DNA from: Promethearchaeota archaeon
GTDB taxonomy: Archaea > Asgardarchaeota > Lokiarchaeia > Sigyniarchaeales > SOKP01
Direction of reading: 5' to 3'
Length of the DNA: 64,000 nucleotides
Assembly: GCA_011364975.1 (NCBI GenBank)
Contig: RDOE01000006.1
Location: forward strand, 1-64,000
The notes beneath the pieces were generated by a model, which was not told the origin of the DNA, did no database searches, and was given only the letters and a program-made list of their open reading frames with translations. The translations under genes and the position numbers were made by a program. Positions 43,169 through 52,452 of the stretch are shown piece after piece (the stretch's first letter is position 1; each line of letters opens with the position of its first letter).

Positions 43169-44023
43169 TTATACTCCTGAAAATGCTGAAAAACCACCGT
43201 CAACGGGTATTACAATTCCATTGACAAAACCAGAAGCTTCTTCATCAATTAGCCATAATAATGTTCCTAATAAATCTTCTGGTGTTCCAAATCGTTCTAA
43301 TGGAGTATGATCTAAAATTCTCTTAGCTCGAGAATTAAACGCACCATTCTTATCTATTAAAAGCGAACGATTTTGATCAGTTAAAAAGAAACCAGGAGCT
43401 ATCGCATTTACTCTTATACCAACCTTAGAAAAATAGACAGCTAACCATTGAGTAAAATTACTAACAGCAGCTTTTGCAGCACTATAGGCGGGAATTTTAC
43501 TTAATGGACGAAAAGCATTCATTGAAGATATATTAATTATTATAGCACCTTTTTGATTTATCATTTTTTTAGCAAATACTTGAGTACTTAAAAAAGTACC
43601 AAGGAAATTTAAATCAAAAACAAAATTAACACCCTCTATATCTAAATCAAAAAAATTCATAATTCCTGGTCCTTCATTATTTAAATCATTTAAGGTTAAA
43701 TATTCACTAGAAGTAGTTCCCTTAGGGTGATTTCCCCCTGCACCGTTAATTAATATGTTCCATGGACCCAACTTGTTCAATATAAGGCTTTCAGCTTTTT
43801 TCAAACTGTTTTTATCTAACACATTAGCTTCAATAGGTAAAGCAGTCCCACCTTTTTCATTAATCTTTTGTGCCACAAATTCTGCAGCTTCTCTTTTCAA
43901 GTCAATAATAGCAACTTTAATGCCATATTCTGCAATTTTTTCTGTTAGATATCCACAAAGTATTCCACCACCACCGGTCACAACCGCAATTTTTTTCTTT
44001 AAACTTGAACTAGAGGTAATCAT
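43169..44023 (-). CDS. SDR-family D-fructuronate reductase (mannonate oxidoreductase)
   Basis: Short-chain dehydrogenase with TGGGGILCG cofactor motif (about 16-24), the NGAGGN motif (about 93-98), Ser in ISSMNAF, and the catalytic YSAAK (about 180). The inserted TTSSEYLTLNDLNNEGPGIMNFFDLDIEG region (quoted in part) is typical of the SDR-type mannonate oxidoreductases that replace UxuB. It overlaps in function with the neighbouring uxuA gene, which lies 49 bases downstream on the same strand. Start ATG at 44023. Confidence 0.85.
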   Translation of the reverse strand: MITSSSSLKKKIAVVTGGGGILCGYLTEKIAEYGIKVAIIDLKREAAEFVAQKINEKGGTALPIEANVLDKNSLKKAESLILNKLGPWNILINGAGGNHPKGTTSSEYLTLNDLNNEGPGIMNFFDLDIEGVNFVFDLNFLGTFLSTQVFAKKMINQKGAIIINISSMNAFRPLSKIPAYSAAKAAVSNFTQWLAVYFSKVGIRVNAIAPGFFLTDQNRSLLIDKNGAFNSRAKRILDHTPLERFGTPEDLLGTLLWLIDEEASGFVNGIVIPVDGGFSAFSGV

Positions 44024-44071
44024 TATATTCTATTAATTCTCAGTTTGATATATGATCTTTGGTTGGTAATT

Positions 44072-45076
44072 TTAATCTTTTTTCATTAAGTTTAAAATTT
44101 CATCACTAAGTTCTTCTCTATTTTTCATGCGGTTTAGCATATCCATTACTTCTGGAATTGAATCCCCATAAATATGTAATGAATTACTAAAATCCAAATA
44201 ATGCCCCATCTCTAGATTTAACTCTTCAGCAACGTATTTTTGTATATGGATCATTCCGTTTACATTTGCTTCCCATGCTCTAAATAAATCTCTACTCCTC
44301 CAAGTAGTTTGCATTATTAATTTATTATTCTTAACTCTCATATAGATTCGCTGAAGACACGGAGGATCAAAATGGAACGGGTCCACTAACGGTCTCCAAG
44401 TTATCGCTTGAGCTCTCCTTGAATAAGGTGTTTGTCTTAATGTTTTTATAATATAATCAATTTGATTTATTCTTGGAAATTGAAGTATTTCAATTGGTAT
44501 TCTTTCTAATCCTAGTTGGTTTGAAATTTTTTGATTTAAATCGAATATAACATCATTTTTTAAGTTCCAATTAACGGAATTCCCGGACTCTTCTACTTTG
44601 TTTGCTTTCAAAAGTTTTTGATGTTGTTTAACAAAATTATGATTAATTATGCCTAAATCATAATTAACATGGATACTATCTTCTAATGAATAAGGAGCAT
44701 AATTAAAAATTCTATCATGGTATGAATAGGGAAAACTTACATCCGAATCCCAGATATAATGATCATTCACTCCTTGAAGTATTTCTTCAATATAACCACT
44801 TTGAATTGATCCTATGAGGTAAGTATCAGCCATACATCCATATACTTCATAAGAATTTCCATATTTCGTTTTTATCTTTATGACTTTATCTTTCCTCATA
44901 ATTGGATTGCTTAAGGGTTTTTTAACTTCAATTAATACTGAAGCATCCTGTGAGGGTAAATCTCCTGATTTATCATATTCGGTAATTATTTTATCTCCAT
45001 TATACAGAACTTGAGTAAGAGCAGAAAGCCAAGCCTCTCTAACATTATCTTTTGATACAAATATTACTTCAGCCAT
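44072..45076 (-). CDS. Thymidylate synthase-like protein (ThyA superfamily)
   Basis: C-terminal half matches ThyA: the RRAQAITWRPL segment (Arg pair), FDPPCLQRIYMRV with the nucleophile Cys240, MQTTWRSRDLFRAWEANVNG (part; RSxD and the N-binding site) and YLDFSNSLHIYGDSI. The N-terminal 180 residues carry a less clear segment with GNSYEVYGCMADTYL. It is longer (334) than bacterial ThyA (264), as in several archaeal ThyA-like proteins. The dUMP substrate is likely but a dCMP hydroxymethylase-like role cannot be excluded. Confidence 0.8.
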   Translation of the reverse strand: MAEVIFVSKDNVREAWLSALTQVLYNGDKIITEYDKSGDLPSQDASVLIEVKKPLSNPIMRKDKVIKIKTKYGNSYEVYGCMADTYLIGSIQSGYIEEILQGVNDHYIWDSDVSFPYSYHDRIFNYAPYSLEDSIHVNYDLGIINHNFVKQHQKLLKANKVEESGNSVNWNLKNDVIFDLNQKISNQLGLERIPIEILQFPRINQIDYIIKTLRQTPYSRRAQAITWRPLVDPFHFDPPCLQRIYMRVKNNKLIMQTTWRSRDLFRAWEANVNGMIHIQKYVAEELNLEMGHYLDFSNSLHIYGDSIPEVMDMLNRMKNREELSDEILNLMKKD

Positions 45077-45313
45077 AATTCGAAACCTTAATTAATACAC
45101 TAAACAAGATATTTTTTTGATTTTATAATTTTTTTGTTAAAACTTTAACAAAGATCGTTAAAAACACTTATTATTCAAATCTTTATTAAAAAAGATCTTT
45201 TTTTTTAAAATTTTGATAATATACTTCATCTCTTTAAAAAATTAGCGCTAAAAATTTATATTTTAATTAATTTAAACTATCAAAACTACATAAAATTAAG
45301 AGATAAATTAGGT

Positions 45314-45607
45314 ATGATTTCTCTGAAGTTTAGATTTGAGCCCCCATTCAATGAAATAACTAAGAGTACTAATCAGACACTTCATTTTGATAAAGAGTTA
45401 TCCCTTAATGAATTATTGGAGCAACTGAAGGTTCGATATGGAGAAACATTTTACGAATTACTTTGGGATAAGAAAAACAAGTCTGATTTCAGCTCGTTTC
45501 TCTCTATCATCATTAATGGGAAAAGTTATAGAGATGAAAACTTTCTTAATACAATTTTAAGAGATGGAGACGATATAGCCTTTCTTTATCTATATTTTGG
45601 TGGTTAA
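45314..45607 (+). CDS. MoaD/ThiS-like ubiquitin-fold protein
   Basis: A 97-residue beta-grasp protein: LKFRFEPPFNEIT, SLNELLEQLKVRYGETF, SIIINGKSYRDENF, LRDGDDIAFLYLYFGG with the C-terminal Gly-Gly needed for adenylation. Such proteins deliver sulfur or act as SAMP-type protein modifiers. The gene stands alone between ThyA-like and the kinase-like membrane gene; no E1-like partner is adjacent, so sulfur carrier versus modifier is open. Confidence 0.82.
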   Translation: MISLKFRFEPPFNEITKSTNQTLHFDKELSLNELLEQLKVRYGETFYELLWDKKNKSDFSSFLSIIINGKSYRDENFLNTILRDGDDIAFLYLYFGG

Positions 45608-45622
45608 CCTTAAAATATTTAG

Positions 45623-46654
45623 TTAAATGATATATATTAACCACATTGTAAAACCTGTCAATAAAGGATTCAAGATATTGTCAGAAATATATATAGTAAA
45701 ATAATCGATTAAAAGAAAGATACATGTTGATAAAATTGCCATCATAAGAATCTTGATTATACTTATTGGCATTAAATAATAGTATCCATTTAAAACTAGC
45801 AACACAACAATGAATGTACTCAACCCTCCTGCTATGAAACCTTCGATTGTCTTTTTCGAATTTTTTCTCAATTTGTGCGAACCAAACTTCTTTCCTATAA
45901 TACATGCTAAAGCATCTGCTCCAGTGGTTATTATTGCAACTGAGGCGAATATTGGAAAGGGCGTAAATATAAATGGAGTAAATGATAAAACTAGAGGCGT
46001 AGACGCAATAAATGTTTCAGTTTCTTCAGGTCTCATAGATAAATACCACTTTCTTGCCCAATTTGGCAGCATATAATACTTATTTAATCGGGCAAGATCT
46101 GCAATTTGAAACATAAACACAAAAGCAAATCCTATTGTTACTATTAACCAATGCGAAAAACTATAATTATCCAAACCAAATTGCGACAAAAAACCACTAT
46201 TTTCAAGAATAGTTCCTAATGTCCATAAAATAAAAATTACAGAGCAAGTAAATAGATGTAAAATTTTTCTTCCAAATTCACTCTTTACACTTTCATCCCA
46301 GTTATCATAAACTTTTTGCACATAATCATAATAATCTCTTTTAGCCATTATTTCAGGATTCTTCTTCGATAAATTTGAATTATATCTTAAAACAAAACCC
46401 CATACAATCATTTCTATAATAAATACAAAAGAAGATGTTGCCCATAAGAAATTTAATGTAAGAGTGGATAAAGAATTTGAATGATATTGGAACATAAAAG
46501 GAAAAATAACACCAGAAATAAAAAATAAAAGTACTAACATTAATTCATTTAAAAATAATTTTTTCTGAATTTTTTCTTTTCTATGCTGAATCAAATAGAT
46601 GAAAGTTATGATTGAATATCCGATAAGAATTAAACTTGTAGGTAAAAACAACAT
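45623..46654 (-). CDS. CTP-dependent polyprenol/diacylglycerol kinase-like membrane protein 1
   Basis: Multi-helix membrane protein with the cytidylyltransferase/dolichol kinase signature: ADALACIIGKKFGSHKLRKNSKKTIEGFIAGGLSTF (part), in which GADAxAxxxGxxxG and KxxKTxEG are the hallmark of the DGK1/SEC59/CdsA group. About eight hydrophobic helices. The role in activating an isoprenoid or lipid with CTP is inferred. A second relative lies 68 bases upstream on the same strand. Confidence 0.76.
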   Translation of the reverse strand: MLFLPTSLILIGYSIITFIYLIQHRKEKIQKKLFLNELMLVLLFFISGVIFPFMFQYHSNSLSTLTLNFLWATSSFVFIIEMIVWGFVLRYNSNLSKKNPEIMAKRDYYDYVQKVYDNWDESVKSEFGRKILHLFTCSVIFILWTLGTILENSGFLSQFGLDNYSFSHWLIVTIGFAFVFMFQIADLARLNKYYMLPNWARKWYLSMRPEETETFIASTPLVLSFTPFIFTPFPIFASVAIITTGADALACIIGKKFGSHKLRKNSKKTIEGFIAGGLSTFIVVLLVLNGYYYLMPISIIKILMMAILSTCIFLLIDYFTIYISDNILNPLLTGFTMWLIYII

Positions 46655-46721
46655 AAATTATCTAATTATATCAATATTGATTATATAAATTAATTTGATC
46701 AGATCTTAAATATAATTTTTA

Positions 46722-47828
46722 TTAGATCCAAATTAAAAAAATTGTAACCATATCTAACCGGAATAAGAACTCTATTACTGTGTACACTAATCCTAAACCA
46801 ATAGGTAATAGTAGATTATCAGATAATTTTAAAGGTTTGTTGGTGATAACATCAAATATTAAAAAGAATAATGTAAATATAACTGCCCAGTTAAACCCCA
46901 TAAAAAACAAGCTAATAATAAAACAACTAATAGTTCCGGCTATTGTTCCTTGCCAGGATTTTTCTTGATTCCATTTAATCTTAGTTTTACCATATCTAAT
47001 TCCAATTTGGCTAGTTAATAAATCTGAAATAGAACTTATCCCTAAAATTGCGAAAAAAACCATTGGAGGAGTTATAAATGCAGCAAACATCTGACCGAGT
47101 GTAAAATAAAGATAAGCACCATAACTTAATTTTTCTTCCTCAGAAAAAAATATTCGGCATACAAAGTTAAATGGAAAAGCAAACAATGCTGTCTTTCTGG
47201 TAAACTCATTTGCTAACATAATTAAATTCAAACAATAAAAAAAGAAAAATAAAAGATAATAAAACCAACCTAATGAAAAAAGAACGTCTCTTATGTTATT
47301 GGGGTTCATTATTAACCCAAAATATAATCTGCCCATATCGTTTATTTCAGGGATCATTCCACTAGTCGACCCTGAAAAATCAATTACAAAAGCAGTTCCG
47401 ATGTACCACACTATAAACAAGCCAATAAACATTATTACATGAGGTATTTTCCTCAGAGTATCCCTCATAATTTTAGACCTCTTTTTTGAGCTCTCCTCAA
47501 CCCTCAGCCAAAATTGATTAAAATCTCTATTGAAAGCAATTTTTTTAATTAGAAAAACTATAATCGTTGAAATGATTATTACTAAGCCTATTATTAATAT
47601 TGGTAAACTTAGTGTATAAGAAAACATAGGAATTATATCTATATAGAGTGTTGGATCTTGATTCATTAATAGCATTACCAAAAGAATATTAATAAAAGTA
47701 AAAAGTAGAGCTCCAAATCCAAAAATATTGTTTATGAAATCTTTTTTAAAAGAAAAATGCATATACCAAAATAATATTAGAAAATATGATCCTAAAAGAA
47801 GCAAAAACCAAATTATATACAAATCCAT
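46722..47828 (-). CDS. CTP-transferase-like membrane protein 2
   Basis: Relative of the neighbouring gene at 45623: ILGISSISDLLTSQIGIRYGKTKIKWNQEKSWQGTIAGT (part) preserves the sequence D-x(8)-G...K-x-x-x-KSWxGxxAG arrangement in altered form. About nine hydrophobic helices. Compared with copy 1, the ADA motif is ISDLLT, so its catalytic status is less sure. It may act with copy 1 in the same lipid pathway. Confidence 0.65.
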   Translation of the reverse strand: MDLYIIWFLLLLGSYFLILFWYMHFSFKKDFINNIFGFGALLFTFINILLVMLLMNQDPTLYIDIIPMFSYTLSLPILIIGLVIIISTIIVFLIKKIAFNRDFNQFWLRVEESSKKRSKIMRDTLRKIPHVIMFIGLFIVWYIGTAFVIDFSGSTSGMIPEINDMGRLYFGLIMNPNNIRDVLFSLGWFYYLLFFFFYCLNLIMLANEFTRKTALFAFPFNFVCRIFFSEEEKLSYGAYLYFTLGQMFAAFITPPMVFFAILGISSISDLLTSQIGIRYGKTKIKWNQEKSWQGTIAGTISCFIISLFFMGFNWAVIFTLFFLIFDVITNKPLKLSDNLLLPIGLGLVYTVIEFLFRLDMVTIFLIWI

Positions 47829-47910
47829 AATTATTTCAAATTAATTATATTTATTGTACATATTAAATCTAGAGGTTTTAAAAACTTTTAAAAATCGTTA
47901 TTGATAATTA

Positions 47911-48513
47911 ATGAAAAAAATAATTCTTGCCTCAAGATCTGTAGATAGAAGCGAATTATTAAAGCGCGCTAAAATACCATTTGAAATAATATTCTCGAAT
48001 ATTGAGGAGGAGTATTATAAAAGAATTATTTCAAATCCTTATCAATTAGTTAAGGAACTTGCTAAAGCAAAAGTGCTTGATGTTAAACAAAGATTATTTC
48101 AAAAGAAAGAAGATGCATTAATCATAGCGGCAGATACAATTGTCGAACTCAAAGGAAAAATACTTGGAAAGGCGAATAACAAAGAACAGGCGTTCCAAAT
48201 ATTAAATAAATTAAGCAATAACTCGCATAATCTTATTACTGGATTTGCAATTACAGATGTAATAGGTCCTAAATTAGTATGTGGTTATGATCAGACTATT
48301 GTTTATTTTTCTAATATCACTGAAAGAGAGATAAATCAGTATATTGAATCAGATGAATGGATGGGAAGAGCAGGGGCTTATTCTATTAGAGATAAAGCAG
48401 CACTCTTTATTGATTCAATAGAAGGTTCTTTTTCAAATGTAATAGGCTTACCTCTTAATAAAATATTTAAAGTACTGAAAAAGGAATTCAATTTGAATCT
48501 TTTAGAATTATAA
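47911..48513 (+). CDS. maf: Maf-type nucleotide pyrophosphatase
   Basis: House-cleaning pyrophosphatase acting on non-canonical or modified nucleotides. Motifs: LASRSVDRSELLKRA (usual SASPRRxELL), AKAKV, IIAADTIVELKGKILGKANNKEQA (part; DTxV and GKP/GKA), NSHNLITGF and GRAGAYSIRDKAALFIDSIEGSFSNVIGLPL (part). Length of 200 is normal. Isolated gene divergent from the membrane gene at 46722. Confidence 0.92.
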   Translation: MKKIILASRSVDRSELLKRAKIPFEIIFSNIEEEYYKRIISNPYQLVKELAKAKVLDVKQRLFQKKEDALIIAADTIVELKGKILGKANNKEQAFQILNKLSNNSHNLITGFAITDVIGPKLVCGYDQTIVYFSNITEREINQYIESDEWMGRAGAYSIRDKAALFIDSIEGSFSNVIGLPLNKIFKVLKKEFNLNLLEL

Positions 48514-48536
48514 AACCCTAAATTTTTTAAAAATAT

Positions 48537-48707
48537 TTAAACCTCTCTATCTCTGCGCAAAGTTTTCAAACTTTCGTAAAACCTGAGTATTTTTTCTAAT
48601 TTTGAGGCAATATTATTATAATATATTTGGTCAGCAAATTCACTTTTAGCTAAGTTTTTAGCGATAGCGATATCCTGTTTATAACTTTGTATTTTTTCAT
48701 CCAGCAT
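48537..48707 (-). CDS. Possible 56-residue coiled-coil protein
   Basis: A short frame in the 370-base gap after maf, starting MLDEKIQSYKQDIAIAKNLA and ending in SKLEKILRFYESLKTLRRDREV (part). The heptad spacing of hydrophobic residues suggests a helical hairpin. Third-position codon choice looks like that of neighbouring genes, which supports coding, but there is no recognised domain. The rest of the gap is AT-rich with no other signal. Confidence 0.45.
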   Translation of the reverse strand: MLDEKIQSYKQDIAIAKNLAKSEFADQIYYNNIASKLEKILRFYESLKTLRRDREV

Positions 48708-48882
48708 ATAAGATTCTCAAAACCTACGATATTTATTTTAGAAAAATATCTATATATTACTTTCGTATTACAATGCGGAGAATCGATTAAATTCTAGAAC
48801 GAGTACAATGTGAAGAAAATTTAAATGCTATAATATGTTAATAACATAATTAAAATGAAATTTTCATTTGAGATGAGATATA

Positions 48883-49218
48883 ATGGCTAAACATTATAAA
48901 AATGAAAAAATAATGAAGTTTCTAACTATTCTTGGAGCCTTAATTGGATTGGTTACCCTGATCCTATATATTCTAGGGCTTGAAAATTATGGTTTTGTCA
49001 ACCCTGTTTTAGCTTTAGACCGCGTTTTCAACTTCATTATCGGATTGGTAATAGTCTTTCTTACTTTTCTTGTAGCATTGAAACCTGATAAACCATTACC
49101 TTTTCATTGGCTTGTATTGTTCTTATTAGGTGTTTTTCTTGTTATATTCGGAGCAGGAATTATCTCTTGCGTTCTTGTAATCATTGCTTCATTAATTGGA
49201 TTGTTAGAAAGCATCTAA
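48883..49218 (+). CDS. Small membrane protein of unknown function
   Basis: A 111-residue protein with about three or four hydrophobic helices (14-34, 48-65, 74-93 and 95-110) and a basic cytoplasmic start. No family assigned. It has its own ATG after a GAGATGAGAT stretch. Neighbours are the possible 56-residue gene and the RimK-like gene, neither informative. Confidence 0.6.
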   Translation: MAKHYKNEKIMKFLTILGALIGLVTLILYILGLENYGFVNPVLALDRVFNFIIGLVIVFLTFLVALKPDKPLPFHWLVLFLLGVFLVIFGAGIISCVLVIIASLIGLLESI

Positions 49219-49270
49219 AATCTTAATTCATTTTTTCCTTTTTACACTCTATTTCTTCCTTTTATAAAAA

Positions 49271-50134
49271 TTAAACATTATTGAGAAAATAATTAACAAT
49301 TTCTTCAGCAAGATTAATTTCTGTTACCTTCTGCAGAGCAGTAAATCCTGGAATGGAATTAACTTCCAAAATGGATAAACCCTTCTTCGTTTCGACAATA
49401 TCAACACCGGCAATCTCAGTTCTTGTTACTTTTGCGGCTTTAACCGCTAGATTTGTAAGTTCTTTTGTTAAGTCAATTGGTTTCATGGTTGCTCCGGCAT
49501 GAATATTGGTTTTCCAAGTATCACTTACTCTATACATTCCTGCAATCGCTTTATCACCTAATACTAAAATTCTTATATCTCGATTTTTATGTTCAACAAA
49601 TTCTTGAAGATAAAACACTTCATTTAGTTGTCCAAGAGTATAAATTACATTTTCAGCAAATCCCTTATCCCGTATCCTTGTAATACCAACTCCTCTCGAG
49701 CCATAAAGTGGTTTTATTACCACATCGTTCCCAAGTTCTTCGAAAGCAATAATAGCATCTTCAGGATTTTCACATATTATAGTTTTCGGGGTAGGTAAGT
49801 TATGTTTTTCTAAAAAAAGAGACGTTAAGAACTTGTCACTTGCTATTTCTAAAGATTGTCTAGAATTGATTAACTTCAAACCATATTCTTCCATAGCACT
49901 TAGTAAATCTAACCTAAAAAAGATCTTTTGTGTAATAGCTGCACCAAAACCTCTAACTAGTGCTCCATAGGGATCTAAATCATCAAAAAGTGCTCCAAAA
50001 CTAGATTTTTCTATATTTACCTTTACTGACGATGGTATGAAATATTGAATATCATAACCTCTCTTATTAAACTCTTTTGAGAGTACGAAAACTTCAGGAT
50101 CAGAGGGTTTGGGAGTAATAATCATTGATTTCAT
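49271..50134 (-). CDS. RimK-type ATP-grasp glutamate ligase
   Basis: ATP-grasp enzyme that adds glutamate to a cofactor or protein. Marks: VRGFGAAITQK, LINSRQSLEIASDKFLTSLFLEKHNLPTPKTI (part), VIKPLYGSRGVGI (ATP-binding loop), LQEFVEHKNRDIRILVLG and the end AGVDIVETKKGLSILEVNSIPGF (part). The archaeal members MptN and CofF act on tetrahydromethanopterin and F420. The ATG at 50134 (MKSMIIT) is preferred to a TTG four codons earlier. Confidence 0.85.
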   Translation of the reverse strand: MKSMIITPKPSDPEVFVLSKEFNKRGYDIQYFIPSSVKVNIEKSSFGALFDDLDPYGALVRGFGAAITQKIFFRLDLLSAMEEYGLKLINSRQSLEIASDKFLTSLFLEKHNLPTPKTIICENPEDAIIAFEELGNDVVIKPLYGSRGVGITRIRDKGFAENVIYTLGQLNEVFYLQEFVEHKNRDIRILVLGDKAIAGMYRVSDTWKTNIHAGATMKPIDLTKELTNLAVKAAKVTRTEIAGVDIVETKKGLSILEVNSIPGFTALQKVTEINLAEEIVNYFLNNV

Positions 50135-50212
50135 ACAAATACACAATTTATAAATTACTTAATTCTTCTAGCACTAAATAAATAAATAAATTTAATTTCT
50201 TTAAAAATATAT

Positions 50213-50833
50213 ATGAAAACAATGAAGCCTACAGATAAAGAACAAGAAACTGAAAAACTAACCCATATACTTACCCAGCTTCAAAATATATATTATAAAA
50301 AAAAAGAACATTTAGAAGAGTTAGAATTAGAAATAGCAGAATTGCACACTGCTATAAATAATTTAAGTTCACTTATTTCAGGAAAATCATTTGCTAGTGC
50401 TGATGAGTTATATCTAGATTTGAAATCTAATAAAAATCAAATTTCTGATAATGATTACTTTAAAGAAGATTTACCTGTAGAAAAGTTTAAAGGTACAAGT
50501 ATAAAAAGAAAAATTTTCTCAAGTGATAAGCATAATGAAGAAGATTTAATTTGTGTTTTAAATTTAATTGATCTGAAAAGAGTAGAAATTAAATTTGTTG
50601 ATCCTGAAAAAAGAGGTATAATAGAAACTTCTGAAGATTTTATAAAAATTTTTCTTAAGGGAGCTCTGATTAAAATTAAGGAGAGTAACCCAAACTTAAG
50701 CGTAAACTATAATTTTTTTAAAAATACAGATAAAATTGAGAAAATATATCTTTCAAATCTTACCTCAATTAAAGATTACGATCTCATAACTGAAAAAGTA
50801 CGTGAATTATTAGCCTGTGAGAAAACGAGTTAA
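50213..50833 (+). CDS. Coiled-coil protein of unknown function
   Basis: The first 62 residues form a coiled coil (LTHILTQLQNIYYKKKEHLEELELEIAEL; part). A polar linker leads to an alpha/beta domain (about 108-206) with CVLNLIDLKRVEIKFVDPEKRGIIET (part) and IKIFLKGALIKIKESNPN. I do not recognise it. It is a single plus-strand gene divergent from rimK. Confidence 0.55.
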   Translation: MKTMKPTDKEQETEKLTHILTQLQNIYYKKKEHLEELELEIAELHTAINNLSSLISGKSFASADELYLDLKSNKNQISDNDYFKEDLPVEKFKGTSIKRKIFSSDKHNEEDLICVLNLIDLKRVEIKFVDPEKRGIIETSEDFIKIFLKGALIKIKESNPNLSVNYNFFKNTDKIEKIYLSNLTSIKDYDLITEKVRELLACEKTS

Positions 50834-50980
50834 TGAAAAGTTAATTTTGATAAAGTTTGAATAGTAATTATCATTACCAAAATATTATATTGAGATAACA
50901 TATCGATTAAAAAAAAATACAAAAAATTAATTATACATAATTTATATTATTTTTAAAACTATATTGGAAGTGCAAAAATA

Positions 50981-51793
50981 ATGGCGAAAAGGAAAAAATG
51001 GCTTATTATGCCAGTAATCCATTCAAAATTCAACGATAATAAACTTGAGGAAGCTCTCATCAATAAATCAAGAGATCTCTTAACTAAAGAACAAGGATTT
51101 GTTCCATCTTTTATATTTCTTTCAGGTAGTTTCTTCGATATTAAAGGATTTGTTTATACAGGACTTCGAGTTTGGAAGGGCGCAGTGAAACCTTCTGATT
51201 CAGATGAGGGTAGACGACCGTTATTAGAAGCAACGTTTGCCTCATTATCTGTATATCTTAGCTCACTTTTAGCGCTTCAATCAGATTTTTACTTCGCTTA
51301 CGATGAAATTAAAGATATCCTTCTAGATAAAAAAAGAGAAGATTTGTGGACAATCGTTTCCGAAAAGTTACCATTTATATCATTACCCCCTAAAGAAATG
51401 TATGGAAATCAAGTTTCTCCAATATCCCCTTATTACGTTATTGAACAAGATGATGAACTTATTTTAGGTGAAATTTATCCTTCTGCTTATTTAACTAAAA
51501 TTATTGACTCAATTAAGACCAGATTTTTTGTATTTTTTCAATATCAAGGATACTCTGCCTTTGGATTCTTTGATTCTCTCCCTGAGCGAACCAACTTCGG
51601 ATTTGAAGAAAGAGCAAGAAATTTTGATAATGATCCTTCACCAGAAAATTTAAAGAAGTATGCTGAAAATGCAAAAAATTTGAAGGAAGTATTAATTGCT
51701 TTAATTGAAGCACACAATAATGCTTATCTTGAGCAATTTTTAATTCCAGACTATGAATTACTATTAAACAAACTACTTGAGGGAGAAGCGTAA
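50981..51793 (+). CDS. Unknown protein encoded with a Ras-like GTPase
   Basis: A 270-residue mainly alpha/beta protein without a known domain; residues FIFLSGSFFDIKGFVYTGL, LEATFASLSVYLSSLLAL and FFVFFQYQGYSAFGFFDSL form hydrophobic strands and helices. The TAA stop shares its last base with the GTPase ATG (TAATG), so the two are translationally coupled. A role as regulator or partner of that GTPase is inferred from this coupling. Confidence 0.62.
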   Translation: MAKRKKWLIMPVIHSKFNDNKLEEALINKSRDLLTKEQGFVPSFIFLSGSFFDIKGFVYTGLRVWKGAVKPSDSDEGRRPLLEATFASLSVYLSSLLALQSDFYFAYDEIKDILLDKKREDLWTIVSEKLPFISLPPKEMYGNQVSPISPYYVIEQDDELILGEIYPSAYLTKIIDSIKTRFFVFFQYQGYSAFGFFDSLPERTNFGFEERARNFDNDPSPENLKKYAENAKNLKEVLIALIEAHNNAYLEQFLIPDYELLLNKLLEGEA

Positions 51794-52428
51794 TGGTAAA
51801 CATTGGTTTATTAGGAGATATAAGTGTGGGAAAAACGTCAATCTTGCGATTGTTTGTAAGATACCTAAATAAGGGAGAAATTGAAAATGTACAAGGTGGA
51901 TTGAAATGTACGGTTGTTAAAACCGATTTCTCAGGTGAAGCTACGGTTCCTGGAGGAAATAAGGATGATTCTTTGAATGAAAAGGAAACTAAGACCATTC
52001 ATCCAAATAGAGTGGTATTTAGAGAAGATACATCAGGGAAAGCTCATACGATTTTCGCACCAGGCGGTGATAGACAGCGTGCAGTTGTCAAGATGGGTAT
52101 AATTACAATTTCTCGTATTGCTACTCAGATAATAGCTGTATTTTCCCTAGATAGAGAGTTAGAAAGGCAATTTGAATTCTTTAATGATGTTAGGTTCTTT
52201 CCAGACAAGATTTATGTTTGTATCAATAAAATAGACTTACTTGAAGGCGATAGAAATAAAAAACTCGAGGAATTGAGGGCAAAAATTACCACATTCTTTA
52301 GCAAAAGAAAAATAGCAATCAATGAATTTTTTGATACCTGCGGAGAAACAGTTGAAAATTTTGAAGAAGTACAAAAATTTAATAATCGTGTAGCAGAAAT
52401 GATTTTAGAAATCACTACCACACATTAA
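51793..52428 (+). CDS. Ras-superfamily small GTPase
   Basis: A 211-residue GTPase: P-loop GDISVGKTS (8-16), switch II region TIFAPGGDRQRAVVKMG with PGG-D where Ras has DTAGQ (similar to the TPGQ of MglA/Cvn-type proteins), and G4 NKID with DLLEGDRNKK after it. The Asp of G3 is absent. The protein has a long insertion (about 50-75) before switch II. Such GTPases are abundant in Asgard archaea. The gene overlaps its upstream partner by one base. Confidence 0.8.
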   Translation: MVNIGLLGDISVGKTSILRLFVRYLNKGEIENVQGGLKCTVVKTDFSGEATVPGGNKDDSLNEKETKTIHPNRVVFREDTSGKAHTIFAPGGDRQRAVVKMGIITISRIATQIIAVFSLDRELERQFEFFNDVRFFPDKIYVCINKIDLLEGDRNKKLEELRAKITTFFSKRKIAINEFFDTCGETVENFEEVQKFNNRVAEMILEITTTH

Positions 52429-52452
52429 GAGTCCTTTTAAAGTTAAATTTTC

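Noticed and set aside
45314-45607. True ubiquitin homologue
   Set aside because: The fold and length fit MoaD/ThiS (no long beta-grasp tail or E1/E2 genes nearby).
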